Shown in pieces: positions 46,000 through 54,495 of a DNA stretch of 64,000 bases. The stretch is from Pedosphaera parvula Ellin514 (GTDB taxonomy: Bacteria > Verrucomicrobiota > Verrucomicrobiia > Limisphaerales > Pedosphaeraceae). The position numbers and the translations under genes were made by a program. The DNA is taken from assembly GCF_000172555.1 (NCBI RefSeq), contig NZ_ABOX02000029.1, forward strand, positions 16,870 through 80,869, written 5' to 3'. The notes under the pieces were generated by a model. That model saw nothing but the letters and a program-made list of their open reading frames with translations. It was not told where the DNA came from and ran no database searches. The stretch's first letter is position 1. Every line of letters begins with the position of its first letter.

Positions 46000-46340
46000 C
46001 GAGTTAACACGAGCTAGCGGCAGCTAACGAGTGTTAACGGGACAACTTTTATTTTTGAGTTTTGAATGCCAAATGAGCACCAACATACATGTTATCAGGT
46101 TGGGATTGGGTCAGGAGCTCGTTTTGGATGGTTGCTTTTCGAATCCTGTATGTGAATGGGGGATCAGACGGTATCGGTCGGTATCGGTCGGTATCGGTCG
46201 GTATCGGTCGGTATCGGTCGGTATCGGTCGGTATCGGTCGGTATCGGTCGGTATCGGTCGGTATCGGACGCCAACGGACGGTATCGGACGCCAACGGACG
46301 GTATCGGACGCCAACGGACGGTATCGGACGGTTAAAAAAA
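46000..46340 (-). repeat. Composite element with decameric arrays (copy 2)
   Basis: Read on the minus strand: a T-run leads into 17 decamers (46330 down to 46161). A linker holds ctcatttggcattcaaaact and caaaaataaaa (46080-46046). A second, looser array with ttaac/gctag units follows (46040-45991). Within the main array nine units are exactly gtatcggtcg (46171-46260), then seven alternate between gtatcggacg and ccaacggacg (46261-46330). The plan and linker match the element at 6.76-7.14 kb in opposite orientation. Confidence 0.75.
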
Positions 46341-46777
46341 TTTTGGAAGAGGGCGAGAAGTTCCAGAAATGGATTTTGAAGCAGCTTCATGGGCCGTTTG
46401 ACATTGGGCTTTCACGGAGTGACATATAGCGAACAGGACTTCAACCATGTTACGCAATCCAAACCGTTGCGAAAATGTAACTTCCCCGCCACTGCTACGA
46501 AACACACCAGCGGCAACTTTGCATGCATTGGTTGTGCTCAACTTTGAATCGCCAGCGAAAGAAGAAATCATATGAATCAGAAAGCCCCGGCTTCAACCCT
46601 TGAACTTTGCCCAGTGGGCGATTCCGACCGGCGCTCATTCTTCGTGCCAGCGGGAACACCACAACATTTTGGATGGGCGAATGTTGCCTCACAACCAGAA
46701 CTGGATCAGCCTGGTATCTATCTTATCCGCCTGAGACAAAAGCATCTGCAAAAACGCAATCTGGCATGGTCGAGTTT

Positions 46778-46831
46778 CTGTCACACAATCGTAACATAGC
46801 CGACGTTGGTCTGTAACAAATGGCTTATAAT
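46778..46831 (+). promoter_or_regulatory. Pho box and -10 of the phosphate porin
   Basis: Seven-base units spaced 11 bases apart: CTGTCAC (46778), TCGTAAC (46789), a degenerate CCGACGT (46800) and CTGTAAC (46811). A perfect -10 TATAAT lies at 46826-46831. This is the PhoB-activated promoter plan, where the Pho box replaces the -35. It shows that transcription starts near 46838, so an ATG at 46820 cannot be the porin start. Confidence 0.8.
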
Positions 46832-46867
46832 TTAATTTCATCAGATCAACAAACCCAATACTCGAAA

Positions 46868-48217
46868 ATGACAAAGAACAAAACTTACGCATCGCTTGTG
46901 ATTGGAGTGCTCGCCACGGTAGTTTTCGGTTCCGCGGCTTACAGCCAATCTTCGGACGCACTGATCGACAAGCTCGTGGACAAAGGCATCCTCAGCGTCA
47001 AGGAAGCCAATGATCTGCGCGAAGAAGCCAATCAGGACTTCAATCGTGCTTATCAGGTGAAGACCGGCATGTCCGATTGGGTGAATTCGCTCAAGTGGAG
47101 TGGAGATTTCCGCGGACGTTATGATGGCATTTACCAGGACGACAAGAATTTCGGCCCAACTCCGGGCAAGCCGAATACGTACGCCAATCAGGATCGGACG
47201 CGCTTTCGTTATCGCGCCCGTTTTGGAGCCACCGTCTCGATGACTGACAACCTTGAGATTGGCCTTCGCCTTGGTTCTGGTGATCTCAGCAGCGCCGCGC
47301 CCTCACTCGGTGGCAGCATTTTCTCCGCCAATACCACCCTCAACAATGATGGCAGCCGCAAATTCATTTTTGTTGATGCCGCCTACGCCAAGTGGACCCC
47401 GAGAGATTGGTTCACCGCGCAGTTCGGGAAGATGGACAACATGTTTTGGATCACCGATGCCATCATCGATTATGATTATCAACCCGAAGGCGCCCAGGAG
47501 CGATTCACCCTGGCAGCGACGGACAATCAGAAGATCCAATTCACCTCCGGCCAGTTTGTCATTGCGGAAAACTTTAATGCCAGTGGCGCAGGACCAAATA
47601 ATGATGCGTATCTCTTCATCAACCAGGTGGACTGGACTGGCAAATGGACTCCAAAATTCACCACCCGCCTTGGTCTGGCTTTGATGAATTTCAAGAACCA
47701 GATGGAAATACCGGCTTCGCTGCAAACCTTCATCAACCAGAACGGCACCCCGGCGTCAGGGATAGGTGCGCAAAACTTCAATCCAGTCATCGCCCGCGCG
47801 GAGGCCACCTACGCTTTGGATTCATTTCCAATGTTTAAAGGCGAGTTCCCGATCACGTTGGGAGCTGAATACGCCAACAATCCCGCGGCGAGCAGCGCGC
47901 CCTTTCCGGGCAAAAACTATTCCGGCAGCGCCAATGAGGCTTACAACCTGGGGGTGATCTTTGGCAGCGTCAAACAGAAGGGTAATTGGCAGATCGCTTA
48001 CAATTACAAGACCATTGAGTCCGCCGTGGCCTGGAATGGGCTGGTGGATGATGACTTCGGTTTTAACACCAAGGGTGGCACGGACGTTCGCGGCCATCAT
48101 ATCAAAGCCTGGTATCGCCCGTGCGACCCGCTGACGTTCGTGATGAGTTATTTCATCACCGAGCAAATTAGTAATGTGCCGGGCACGCTGGCACACCAGC
48201 AACGCCTCTCACCATAG
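46868..48217 (+). CDS. Phosphate-selective porin, OprP/OprO-like
   Basis: A 449-residue outer-membrane beta-barrel with a signal peptide (YASLVIGVLATVVFGSAAYS). A short coiled-coil (DALIDKLVDKGILSVKEANDLREEA) comes before the barrel, as in many verrucomicrobial porins. Barrel strands have alternating polar residues (SGDFRGRYDGIYQDD, RFRYRARFGATVSMTDNLEIGLRL). The start is the ATG at 46868 because the promoter lies just upstream. The end is odd: the last strand stops at HQQRLSP without the usual terminal phenylalanine, while another frame reads TIAMLAF and stops, so a small indel near 48205 is possible. A Pho box and the pst genes downstream support phosphate uptake. Confidence 0.82.
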   Translation: MTKNKTYASLVIGVLATVVFGSAAYSQSSDALIDKLVDKGILSVKEANDLREEANQDFNRAYQVKTGMSDWVNSLKWSGDFRGRYDGIYQDDKNFGPTPGKPNTYANQDRTRFRYRARFGATVSMTDNLEIGLRLGSGDLSSAAPSLGGSIFSANTTLNNDGSRKFIFVDAAYAKWTPRDWFTAQFGKMDNMFWITDAIIDYDYQPEGAQERFTLAATDNQKIQFTSGQFVIAENFNASGAGPNNDAYLFINQVDWTGKWTPKFTTRLGLALMNFKNQMEIPASLQTFINQNGTPASGIGAQNFNPVIARAEATYALDSFPMFKGEFPITLGAEYANNPAASSAPFPGKNYSGSANEAYNLGVIFGSVKQKGNWQIAYNYKTIESAVAWNGLVDDDFGFNTKGGTDVRGHHIKAWYRPCDPLTFVMSYFITEQISNVPGTLAHQQRLSP

Positions 48218-48274
48218 CGATGCTGGCTTTTTAATCCGACCCAATTGAAGAAAAGCAGAAACTTAAAATTAGAT

Positions 48275-49126
48275 ATGAAGAAACTGACAACTAAAATCGC
48301 CATCATTGCTGCCACTTTGGCAACCGCCATTTCCGCGCACGCCGGCAGTATCACCGTAAAGGGATCAGATACCCTCGTCATTCTCGCCCAGAAATGGGCT
48401 GAGGTTTACATGGGCAAGCATCCGGAAACCAAGATCCAGGTCAGCGGCGGCGGCTCTGGCGTTGGATTTGCCGCACTGCAAAGCAAGCAGACCGACATTG
48501 CGGATGCCTCCCGCAAGATCAAGTCGACTGAAATCCAAGCCTGCATCAGGGCCTTCTACAAGGCTCCGCGCGAATACAAGGTGGCAGTTGACGGTCTTTC
48601 TGTTTACGTCAATAACGACAATCCTGTGAAGGAATTGAGCTTGGAACAGTTGGAAGGCATTTTCACCGGTCGCATCAAGAATTGGAAGGAAGTTGGTGGC
48701 AACGATGGCCCCATCTCAGTTTACAGCCGCGAAAACAACTCCGGCACCTACGAATTCTTCAAGGAACATGTGTTGAAAGGTAAGGACTTCGTCGCCAGCG
48801 CACAAATGGCGCAGGGCACTGCGATGCTCTTGCAAGGTGTTTCAAAGGATAAGGGTGCCATTGGTTATGGTGGTGCAGCCTACGGCGCTGGTGCCCGCGC
48901 ATTGGGCATCAAGAAGGATGAAAACTCCAAAGCCATTGAACCGAATGAGGAAACCGTCCTGAACCAGACCTATCCGATCTGGCGCTATCTTTACAATTAT
49001 GTGAACCCCGCCTTGGACAAGGGCGAAGTCGCTTCGTACCTCAGCTGGATTCGCAGTGATGAAGGACAAAAGATCGTGAAGGAAGTGGGATATTATCCCC
49101 TGCCAGCCAATCTGCGGGAGAAATAA
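48275..49126 (+). CDS. pstS: Phosphate ABC transporter substrate-binding protein PstS
   Basis: A 283-residue periplasmic phosphate-binding protein. A signal peptide ends at AISAHA. The body shows GSITVKGSDTLVILAQKWAE, the phosphate-contact loop SGGGSGVGFAALQSKQTDIADASRKI, FTGRIKNWKEVGG, YSRENNSGTYEFFKEHVL and the C-terminal SYLSWIRSDEGQKIVKEVGYYPLP. It captures phosphate for PstCAB. The ATG at 48275 is preferred over an in-frame TTG at 48245. It lies 57 bases after the porin without its own visible Pho box, so it is likely read from the porin promoter. Confidence 0.95.
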   Translation: MKKLTTKIAIIAATLATAISAHAGSITVKGSDTLVILAQKWAEVYMGKHPETKIQVSGGGSGVGFAALQSKQTDIADASRKIKSTEIQACIRAFYKAPREYKVAVDGLSVYVNNDNPVKELSLEQLEGIFTGRIKNWKEVGGNDGPISVYSRENNSGTYEFFKEHVLKGKDFVASAQMAQGTAMLLQGVSKDKGAIGYGGAAYGAGARALGIKKDENSKAIEPNEETVLNQTYPIWRYLYNYVNPALDKGEVASYLSWIRSDEGQKIVKEVGYYPLPANLREK

Positions 49127-49193
49127 TCCGGAGTTGGACAGCACAGGTGTTCAAAATGATTTGATTAGCGGTTCCTCCTGCGATCAAAAAAAA

Positions 49194-49235
49194 GGGCGGG
49201 CGAGCGGTTCATAGATTGTAAACCTCGACCCGCCC
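49194..49235 (+). terminator. Hairpin between pstS and pstC
   Basis: Arms gggcgggcgag (49194-49204) and ctcgacccgccc (49224-49235) pair with one bulged A around a loop of about 19 bases. There is no T-run after it. It may be an attenuator or RNA-stability element that makes pstS more abundant than the permease genes, a common need in such operons. Confidence 0.55.
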
Positions 49236-49257
49236 AACTTACTTTATAGATTCATAG

Positions 49258-50433
49258 ATGATAGCGGATAAACCAGCAAAGCGCAGTATCGGATGGATGG
49301 GCCTTCAAAGAGGCCATAAAGCCCGTCCGCTGGAATGGATTGCCGAGAAGATGATCTTTCTGGTCTCGCTCTCGGCGATCGTGATGGTCTTTCTTATTTT
49401 CCTGTTCGTGGCCAGGGAAGCCATGCCCATTTTGCTGGGCAAGATGAACAATGCCTCCGGGCAAAAAATTATTCCGGTGGAGGAGATGAGCAAACTGTCT
49501 CCCGCTGAAATGCAGGAATATCTCGGGCTGACACCGCAGCAGTACACCGAGATGGATACCGACACTAAAAAAGCCCTCATGGAGGCGAAGGCAGACGAAC
49601 TAAAGGAATCTTCAAAGGATAAGGATGCCGGCCTGAACACCACTTCCTGGAGATATCTGCTCTTTCCGCATCAATGGTCCAACTACGAAAAGCCGGTTTT
49701 TATTTGGCAACCGGTTTCACAGATTCAAAAATTCAACATTGTTCCGCTGATCATTGGCAGTCTGAAAGTGACCATCATAGCGTTGCTCTTTTCAGTTCCG
49801 CTCGCCCTGGGGTCTGCCATCTATGTCTCTCAGCTTGCCTCCCCACGCAAACGGGAACTACTCAAGCCAGCCATCGAGTTGCTGGCAGGCATTCCATCCG
49901 TGGTGCTTGGCTTTTTTGCGCTGATTGTCATGGCCACGGTGCTGCAAAATATTTTCGGTTACCAATCGCGTCTGAATGCTTTTGTGGCAGGCATTGCTTT
50001 GGGCTTGGCCATCATCCCAGTGGTTTTTTCCATCGCGGAGGATGCCTTGACCAGCGTTCCGCGCAGTTACTCCCAGGCGGCTCTGGCGCTTGGCTCTTCG
50101 AAATGGCAGGCTGCCTGGAAAATTGTTCTACCAGCGGCGATTCCCGGTGTTTTTGCTGCCGTGGTGCTTGGCTTTGGACGCGCCATTGGGGAAACGATGA
50201 TTGTTTTGTTGGCCAGCGGCAATGCGAGCATTGTTTCGTGGAACATTTTTGATCTCACCCGCACCGTCACTGCCACCGTGGCGGCGGAGATGCCTGAAAC
50301 CGTCGCCGGCGGCCATCATTATCGAATCCTTTTCATGCTCGGTGCCCTGCTCTTTGTGGTCACTTTCTTTTCCAACCTGGCGGGTGAACTGGTCATTCAT
50401 CGATTGAAACACAAGCTGGAGGGCAAGCGATGA
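49258..50433 (+). CDS. pstC: Phosphate ABC transporter permease PstC
   Basis: A 391-residue inner-membrane permease. The first membrane helix (IFLVSLSAIVMVFLIFLFVA) is followed by an extended loop of about 110 residues (MPILLGK...SHQWSNYEKPVFIWQPVS), longer than in E. coli PstC. The permease core shows IELLAGIPSVVLGFFALIV and the EAA-like loop RSYSQAALALGSSKWQAAWKIVLPAAIPGVFAAVVLGFGRAIGETM. It forms the channel with PstA and overlaps pstA by four bases. Confidence 0.94.
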   Translation: MIADKPAKRSIGWMGLQRGHKARPLEWIAEKMIFLVSLSAIVMVFLIFLFVAREAMPILLGKMNNASGQKIIPVEEMSKLSPAEMQEYLGLTPQQYTEMDTDTKKALMEAKADELKESSKDKDAGLNTTSWRYLLFPHQWSNYEKPVFIWQPVSQIQKFNIVPLIIGSLKVTIIALLFSVPLALGSAIYVSQLASPRKRELLKPAIELLAGIPSVVLGFFALIVMATVLQNIFGYQSRLNAFVAGIALGLAIIPVVFSIAEDALTSVPRSYSQAALALGSSKWQAAWKIVLPAAIPGVFAAVVLGFGRAIGETMIVLLASGNASIVSWNIFDLTRTVTATVAAEMPETVAGGHHYRILFMLGALLFVVTFFSNLAGELVIHRLKHKLEGKR

Positions 50434-51380
50434 ACCAACACTCTTCGCGTTCATTTAAAAGCTCCAGGTTCGATTTCGGCTCCTTCTTTTTCTCGGGGCT
50501 CACCGGTTTGGCCACGCTGCTGATCCTCGGCATTCTCGCGGTTATTCTGCTTAACATTCTCGTCAATGGGTGGAGCGGACTTTCGTGGCATTTTATCACG
50601 GGCGGAACAGAAAAGGACATGTTTAACACAAAGTATGCGGGCATCCTGCCGATGATTTATGGCACGGCCGCAAGGGTGATTTTGATGACTATTTTTGTCA
50701 TTCCGGTGGGAGTCACCACCGCCATTTACCTTACTGAATACGCACATCACACGTCGATTTTTACACGCATCATCCGTGGCGCGGTAAACAACCTGGCTGG
50801 TGTGCCTTCAATCGTGTTTGGCTTGTTCGGACTCGGCTTTTTCATCAATTTCATCGGGCACAACATGGACAATTATTTGCGAGCTGGCAGTCCCGATCAT
50901 CTTTGGGGGAAGCCGGCATTGCTTTGGGCTTCCATGACATTGGCGGTGATGACCTTGCCGGTGGTCATCGTGGCAACGGAGGAATCGTTGAAAGCCATTC
51001 CCCAAGGCATGCGCGAAGCCAGCCTGGCACTCGGGGCCACCAAATTGGAGACCATTCTAAGAATTGTTTTGCCACAGGCTTTGCCAGGCATCATGACCGG
51101 CGGGATTTTGGCAGTCAGCCGCGCCGCGGGTGAAGTGGCGCCGATTCTTTTCACTGGAGTGGCCTACTACATGGCTGACCTGCCCAGAACCATTACTGAC
51201 CAGTTCATGGATCTCGGTAATCATGTTTATGTGCTTTCCACCCAGTCCACGAATGTCGAGCAGACCAAGCCGATTCTTTACGCGACAGTCCTGGTCTTGC
51301 TAATGCTGACGTTTGCGCTGAATATTATAGCAATATTTATTCGCGCCCGGATGCGGAAGAAACTGCGTGGGCTGCATTAA
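50430..51380 (+). CDS. pstA: Phosphate ABC transporter permease PstA
   Basis: A 316-residue permease partner of PstC. The family motifs are present: GIVPLIYGT-like AGILPMIYGTAARVILMTIFVIPVGVTTAIYLTEY, VNNLAGVPSIVFGLFGLGFFI, and the EAA loop LKAIPQGMREASLALGATKLETILRIVLPQALPGIMTGGILAVSRAAGEVAPIL. It begins inside the pstC stop (ATGA), so it is translationally coupled, and is followed seven bases later by pstB. Confidence 0.94.
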   Translation: MNQHSSRSFKSSRFDFGSFFFSGLTGLATLLILGILAVILLNILVNGWSGLSWHFITGGTEKDMFNTKYAGILPMIYGTAARVILMTIFVIPVGVTTAIYLTEYAHHTSIFTRIIRGAVNNLAGVPSIVFGLFGLGFFINFIGHNMDNYLRAGSPDHLWGKPALLWASMTLAVMTLPVVIVATEESLKAIPQGMREASLALGATKLETILRIVLPQALPGIMTGGILAVSRAAGEVAPILFTGVAYYMADLPRTITDQFMDLGNHVYVLSTQSTNVEQTKPILYATVLVLLMLTFALNIIAIFIRARMRKKLRGLH

Positions 51381-51387
51381 CTGACTT

Positions 51388-52221
51388 ATGACGGAAACCA
51401 AACCATCGAGACTTGCGGTGAACCAGACGCTGGCAGCGCAGACCACCGCGAGCATGCATGCAGGCACATCGACGCTGATCGAAACAGAAAAGCTTTCCCT
51501 CTCTTACGGCCAATCCAAGGCGCTCAAGGAGATCAGCATCAAGATTCCCGAAAAATTGGTAACAGCTTTCATCGGACCTTCCGGTTGCGGCAAGTCAACC
51601 CTGCTCCGTTGCTTCAATCGGATGAACGATCTAATCGACAACGTGCGCATCGAAGGAAACATCAAAATCGCAGGCCACAACATCATGAGCCGTGAAGTGG
51701 ATGTGATCGAATTGCGGAAACGTGTGGGAATGGTTTTTCAAAAATCGAATCCATTTCCCAAATCGATTTACGAAAACATTGCGTATGCGCTGAAGTTGCA
51801 AGGCCTCAGGAGCCGTTCGGAGTTGGAGGGCATTGTGGAAAACAGCCTGCGCGGTGCGGCTCTCTGGGACGAGGTTAAAGACCGGCTTCACGCCAGTGCG
51901 CTGGGTTTGTCCGGTGGCCAGCAACAACGCCTGTGCATTGCCCGTGCAATTTCGATCAAGCCGGAAATCATTCTCATGGATGAACCGGCTTCGGCGCTTG
52001 ATCCGATTGCCACTGCCAAAATAGAGGAATTGATTCTGGATTTAAAGAAAGAGTTCACCATCGTCATTGTCACTCACAACATGCAACAAGCCGCGCGTAT
52101 CTCCGATTATACCGCATTCTTCTACATCGGCACGCTGGTTGAACATGACCGCACCTCGAAGATCTTTACCAACCCGACGCAAAAACAAACAGAGGATTAC
52201 GTCACCGGCCGTTTTGGTTGA
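51388..52221 (+). CDS. pstB: Phosphate ABC transporter ATP-binding protein PstB
   Basis: A 277-residue ABC ATPase. A 25-residue extra N-terminal stretch comes before the usual start ([20 protein letters not shown]). Walker [24 protein letters not shown], the Pst-specific [26 protein letters not shown], signature [36 protein letters not shown] and [25 protein letters not shown] are all typical. It powers PstCA and, with PhoU, relays phosphate status to PhoR. Confidence 0.96.
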   Translation: MTETKPSRLAVNQTLAAQTTASMHAGTSTLIETEKLSLSYGQSKALKEISIKIPEKLVTAFIGPSGCGKSTLLRCFNRMNDLIDNVRIEGNIKIAGHNIMSREVDVIELRKRVGMVFQKSNPFPKSIYENIAYALKLQGLRSRSELEGIVENSLRGAALWDEVKDRLHASALGLSGGQQQRLCIARAISIKPEIILMDEPASALDPIATAKIEELILDLKKEFTIVIVTHNMQQAARISDYTAFFYIGTLVEHDRTSKIFTNPTQKQTEDYVTGRFG

Positions 52222-52252
52222 GTTAAAAGCCTGAACCTGGAACCAATAACCT

Positions 52253-52933
52253 ATGACCCTTCATTTTGAGAACGAACTAGTGGGGCTGAAAGAAACCCTG
52301 CTGACCATGGCCAGTCACGCCGAAGGTTCGGTGACGAAAGCCATCAAGGCACTGGTTGAGCGCGATGATGAGCTGGCCCGCCGGGTCATGGCGGATGACG
52401 CCATCGTGGACCAGTTTGAGATTGATATTGATGAGATGTCGATCCAGTTGCTCTCCAAGGCGCCACTCGCCACGGATCTGCGGTTGATTACGATTGCGAT
52501 GAAAATCTCGCACGATTTGGAACGTGTCTCGGACGAGGCTACAACCATTGCACGCCGCTCGCTGGAACTGAGCACGGAACCACAGTTAAAGCCTTATGTG
52601 GACATTCCCCGCATGGCCAATATGGCAACTGATATGCTCAAGGATGCGTTGGATGCATTTGTGAATCGCGATACCGCGAAGGCGCGGGCGATCATCCCCC
52701 GCGATAAGGAAGTGGATCTTTTAAACAAGCAACTCCATCGCGAGCTTTCCAGTTACATGGTGGAAAAGCCGAGCACCATTACCCGCTGTCTCAATCTGAT
52801 GGTGGTTTCCAAAAGTTTGGAGCGCATCGCCGACCATGCGACCAATGTGGCTGAAGAGGTTGTTTATCTGTATGAAGCCCGGGATATTCGTCATTCCCTC
52901 AAATCAGCAACCGCTGAACAGACCTCTTCTTAG
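52253..52933 (+). CDS. phoU: Phosphate signalling protein PhoU
   Basis: A 226-residue all-helical protein with the tandem PhoU three-helix bundles. Metal-binding E/D motifs occur in each half: DDAIVDQFEIDIDEMSIQLL and IPRDKEVDLLNKQLHRELSSYM, each followed by a helix ending (AMKISHDLERVSDEATTIARR and MVVSKSLERIADHATNVAEEVVYL). It damps PhoR activity and Pst transport when phosphate is plentiful. It starts 31 bases after pstB and ends the transport operon; the next gene has its own promoter. Confidence 0.95.
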   Translation: MTLHFENELVGLKETLLTMASHAEGSVTKAIKALVERDDELARRVMADDAIVDQFEIDIDEMSIQLLSKAPLATDLRLITIAMKISHDLERVSDEATTIARRSLELSTEPQLKPYVDIPRMANMATDMLKDALDAFVNRDTAKARAIIPRDKEVDLLNKQLHRELSSYMVEKPSTITRCLNLMVVSKSLERIADHATNVAEEVVYLYEARDIRHSLKSATAEQTSS

Positions 52934-52973
52934 CATGCCGGGGCGCCGTCTGGTTTTGCCTCCTGGCCATCGG

Positions 52974-53028
52974 TTGTAACCATAATGTAACTTCCGCGTC
53001 ATTTTGCGGTCATCTTACCCCTGATAAT
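52974..53028 (+). promoter_or_regulatory. Pho box (four 11-bp repeats) before the receiver-only regulator
   Basis: Four units in 11-base register: TTGTAAC (52974), ATGTAAC (52985), GCGTCAT (52996) and CGGTCAT (53007). A -10-like GATAAT follows at 53023-53028 and the ATG at 53037. Transcription would start at or next to the start codon, so the message is probably leaderless or nearly so. Confidence 0.8.
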
Positions 53029-53036
53029 GAGGGATG

Positions 53037-53438
53037 ATGAGACCTAGAATATTGATAGTCGATGATGAGCCTGACATCGTGGAGTTGGTGTCCTTCAATT
53101 TGAGGGCAGAGGGTTATGAAGTGGTGACAGCCAGCAATGGGCTGGATGCCGTGACCCAGGCTAATTCCCTGATCCCAGACCTCATCGTCCTGGATTTAAT
53201 GCTTCCAGAGATGGATGGATTGTCCGTCTGCGAACTGCTGCATCGCTTCCCAACCACTGCCCGCATACCGATTATCATGCTTACCGCCTGGACCAGCGAA
53301 CTCTCCCGCCTGATCGGGTTGGATTACGGCGCAGAGGATTACATGACCAAACCGTTCAGCCCAAGAGAGCTGGTTTTGCGGGTGAAAAAAACCTTGCAAG
53401 CTCATCCGGCCAGGCCCGATGGAAATCAATTGAATTAG
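53037..53438 (+). CDS. Receiver-only response regulator in the Pho cluster
   Basis: A 133-residue CheY-like receiver with no output domain. Acidic pocket in ILIVDDEPD, phospho-acceptor aspartate in LIVLDLMLPEMDG, the conserved threonine in IIMLTAW and the lysine in YMTKPFSPRELVLRVK. The receiver is close in sequence to the receiver of the PhoB-type gene that follows, which suggests duplication with loss of the DNA-binding domain. It could act as a phosphate sink or a competitor for PhoR. ATGs at 53034 and 53037 are adjacent. Confidence 0.85.
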   Translation: MRPRILIVDDEPDIVELVSFNLRAEGYEVVTASNGLDAVTQANSLIPDLIVLDLMLPEMDGLSVCELLHRFPTTARIPIIMLTAWTSELSRLIGLDYGAEDYMTKPFSPRELVLRVKKTLQAHPARPDGNQLN

Positions 53439-53473
53439 CTATTCCAGGAATCTACCAATCCCAGGCTTCGAGA

Positions 53474-53626
53474 ATGACTGCTGCACTCAGCGATGATCCC
53501 GCGAGCATACTGTTGCTGATGGTTGGACTTTTTTCAGCCGCTTTTTTGGGTTTGGTTTTTGTACCTTCCTATTATCGCCGATATAAGCGGCGCGTGCGCG
53601 ATGCAAAAAGAAGACCTCCCGGATAA
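53474..53626 (+). CDS. 50-residue membrane protein between the Pho regulators
   Basis: A short gene, too small for usual cut-offs. It reads MTAALSDDPASILLLMVGLF, then a continuing hydrophobic stretch (SAAFLGLVFVPSYY) and a strongly basic tail (RRYKRRVRDAKRRPPG). A single membrane helix with a basic cytoplasmic end is the likely topology. It lies 35 bases after the receiver gene and before the next Pho box, so it should be induced by phosphate starvation. It has no recognised family; a regulator of the kinase or transporter is possible, by analogy with other small membrane proteins. Confidence 0.6.
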   Translation: MTAALSDDPASILLLMVGLFSAAFLGLVFVPSYYRRYKRRVRDAKRRPPG

Positions 53627-53711
53627 AAGCCAAAAAAATTCCATCCATAAATGGATGCAGGTCATCTGCTTCCATATTTAATGAAGCCAAGACTTTGCCC
53701 GCCTCGACTTT

Positions 53712-53759
53712 CTGTAACAGAACTGTAACCTTTTTGTCACGGGGCTGTGCTTGTAGAAT
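53712..53759 (+). promoter_or_regulatory. Pho box (11-bp repeats) before phoB
   Basis: CTGTAAC (53712), CTGTAAC (53723) and TTGTCAC (53734) lie exactly 11 bases apart; CTGTGCT at 53745 continues the register. A -10-like TAGAAT is at 53754-53759. PhoB would thus activate its own gene. The site lies inside the long open frame that begins at 53695, which shows the true start is later. Confidence 0.82.
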
Positions 53760-53769
53760 GATGGTGGGC

Positions 53770-54471
53770 ATGGTACCCAACACTCACGTGATACCAAAGA
53801 TTCTAGTTGTTGATGATGAGCCCGATGCGATTGAACTTATCAAATTCAATCTGAAGAGCGCCGGCTACGAGGTAATCACCGCCGCTGACGGCGAGGAAGC
53901 TCTCAACAAAGCCCGATCGTTGCTCCCCAATCTCATCATTCTCGACCTCATGATTCCGGAAGTGGACGGTTTGGAAGTTTGCAAAATCCTTCGCCGCGAT
54001 GCCAGAGTATCAGGGATTCCAATCATCATGCTTACGGCGAAGGCCGCAGAGATTGATAGGGTATTGGGCCTGGAACTCGGCGCGGATGATTACGTCACAA
54101 AACCTTTCAGCCCGCGTGAATTGGTGCTGCGAGTAAAACGACTGCTTCGCAGCGGCCAAACTACCGGGGAGAAATCCGACGAAATCATTTTGAAGGAACT
54201 CTCGCTTAATATCCCAAAGCACCTGGCCCTGGTAAAGGGCAAGCCGGTTGAACTGACGGCCACCGAGTTCAAGCTGCTCACCGTGCTCGCCCAGCGCCGC
54301 GGCCGCGTGCAATCCCGAGAGCAATTGCTGCAGGACGTTTGGGAATACGATAATCTCATCGATACCCGTACAGTGGATACGCACATGCGTCGTCTTCGCG
54401 AAAAGCTCGGTGCGGCTGCGAGATATCTCGACACCGTTCGCGGCGTAGGCTACCGCTTTGTGGACGAATAG
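53770..54471 (+). CDS. phoB: PhoB-type response regulator
   Basis: An OmpR/PhoB-family regulator of 233 residues. Receiver: KILVVDDEPDAIELI, phosphorylated aspartate in LIILDLMIPEVDGLEV, IIMLTAKA and YVTKPFSPRELVLRVK. Winged helix: LTATEFKLLTVLAQRRGRVQSREQLLQDVWEYD...VDTHMRRLREKLGAAARYLDTVRGVGYRF. Phosphorylated by PhoR it binds Pho boxes and activates the cluster, itself included. ATGs at 53758, 53761 and 53770 are possible; 53770 fits best with the promoter position. The kinase gene follows 24 bases later. Confidence 0.92.
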   Translation: MVPNTHVIPKILVVDDEPDAIELIKFNLKSAGYEVITAADGEEALNKARSLLPNLIILDLMIPEVDGLEVCKILRRDARVSGIPIIMLTAKAAEIDRVLGLELGADDYVTKPFSPRELVLRVKRLLRSGQTTGEKSDEIILKELSLNIPKHLALVKGKPVELTATEFKLLTVLAQRRGRVQSREQLLQDVWEYDNLIDTRTVDTHMRRLREKLGAAARYLDTVRGVGYRFVDE

Positions 54472-54495
54472 CGGCTCAACTGGCACTCGCGTTAC

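Larger units (their letters stand above)
45288..46867. other. 1.6-kb spacer before the phosphate cluster
   Basis: No supported gene. In order: a decameric array at 45449-45495, a copy of the AACCACAGATGAACACGG repeat at 45579-45607, an AT-rich stretch (45780-45930), composite element copy 2 (46000-46340), a Pho-like ATGTAAC at 46475-46481 and the porin promoter (46778-46831). Open frames here are products of the repeats. Confidence 0.65.

Noticed and set aside
46161..46330. CRISPR array
   Set aside because: The units are contiguous 10-base repeats without spacers, and there are no cas genes nearby.
46031..46429. Open frames over the decamer array encoding RYRSVSVGIG-type repeats
   Set aside because: A 10-base repeat without stop words stays open in several frames on both strands; there is no ribosome site, and the unit is shared with other clearly non-coding arrays.
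46572..46799. A 75-codon open frame just before the porin
   Set aside because: It overlaps the Pho box of the porin promoter and has no good ribosome site or recognisable fold.
53695..53769. Longer PhoB starting at 53695
   Set aside because: The extra codons lie over the Pho box and -10 region, and the family begins at the KILVVDDEP strand.
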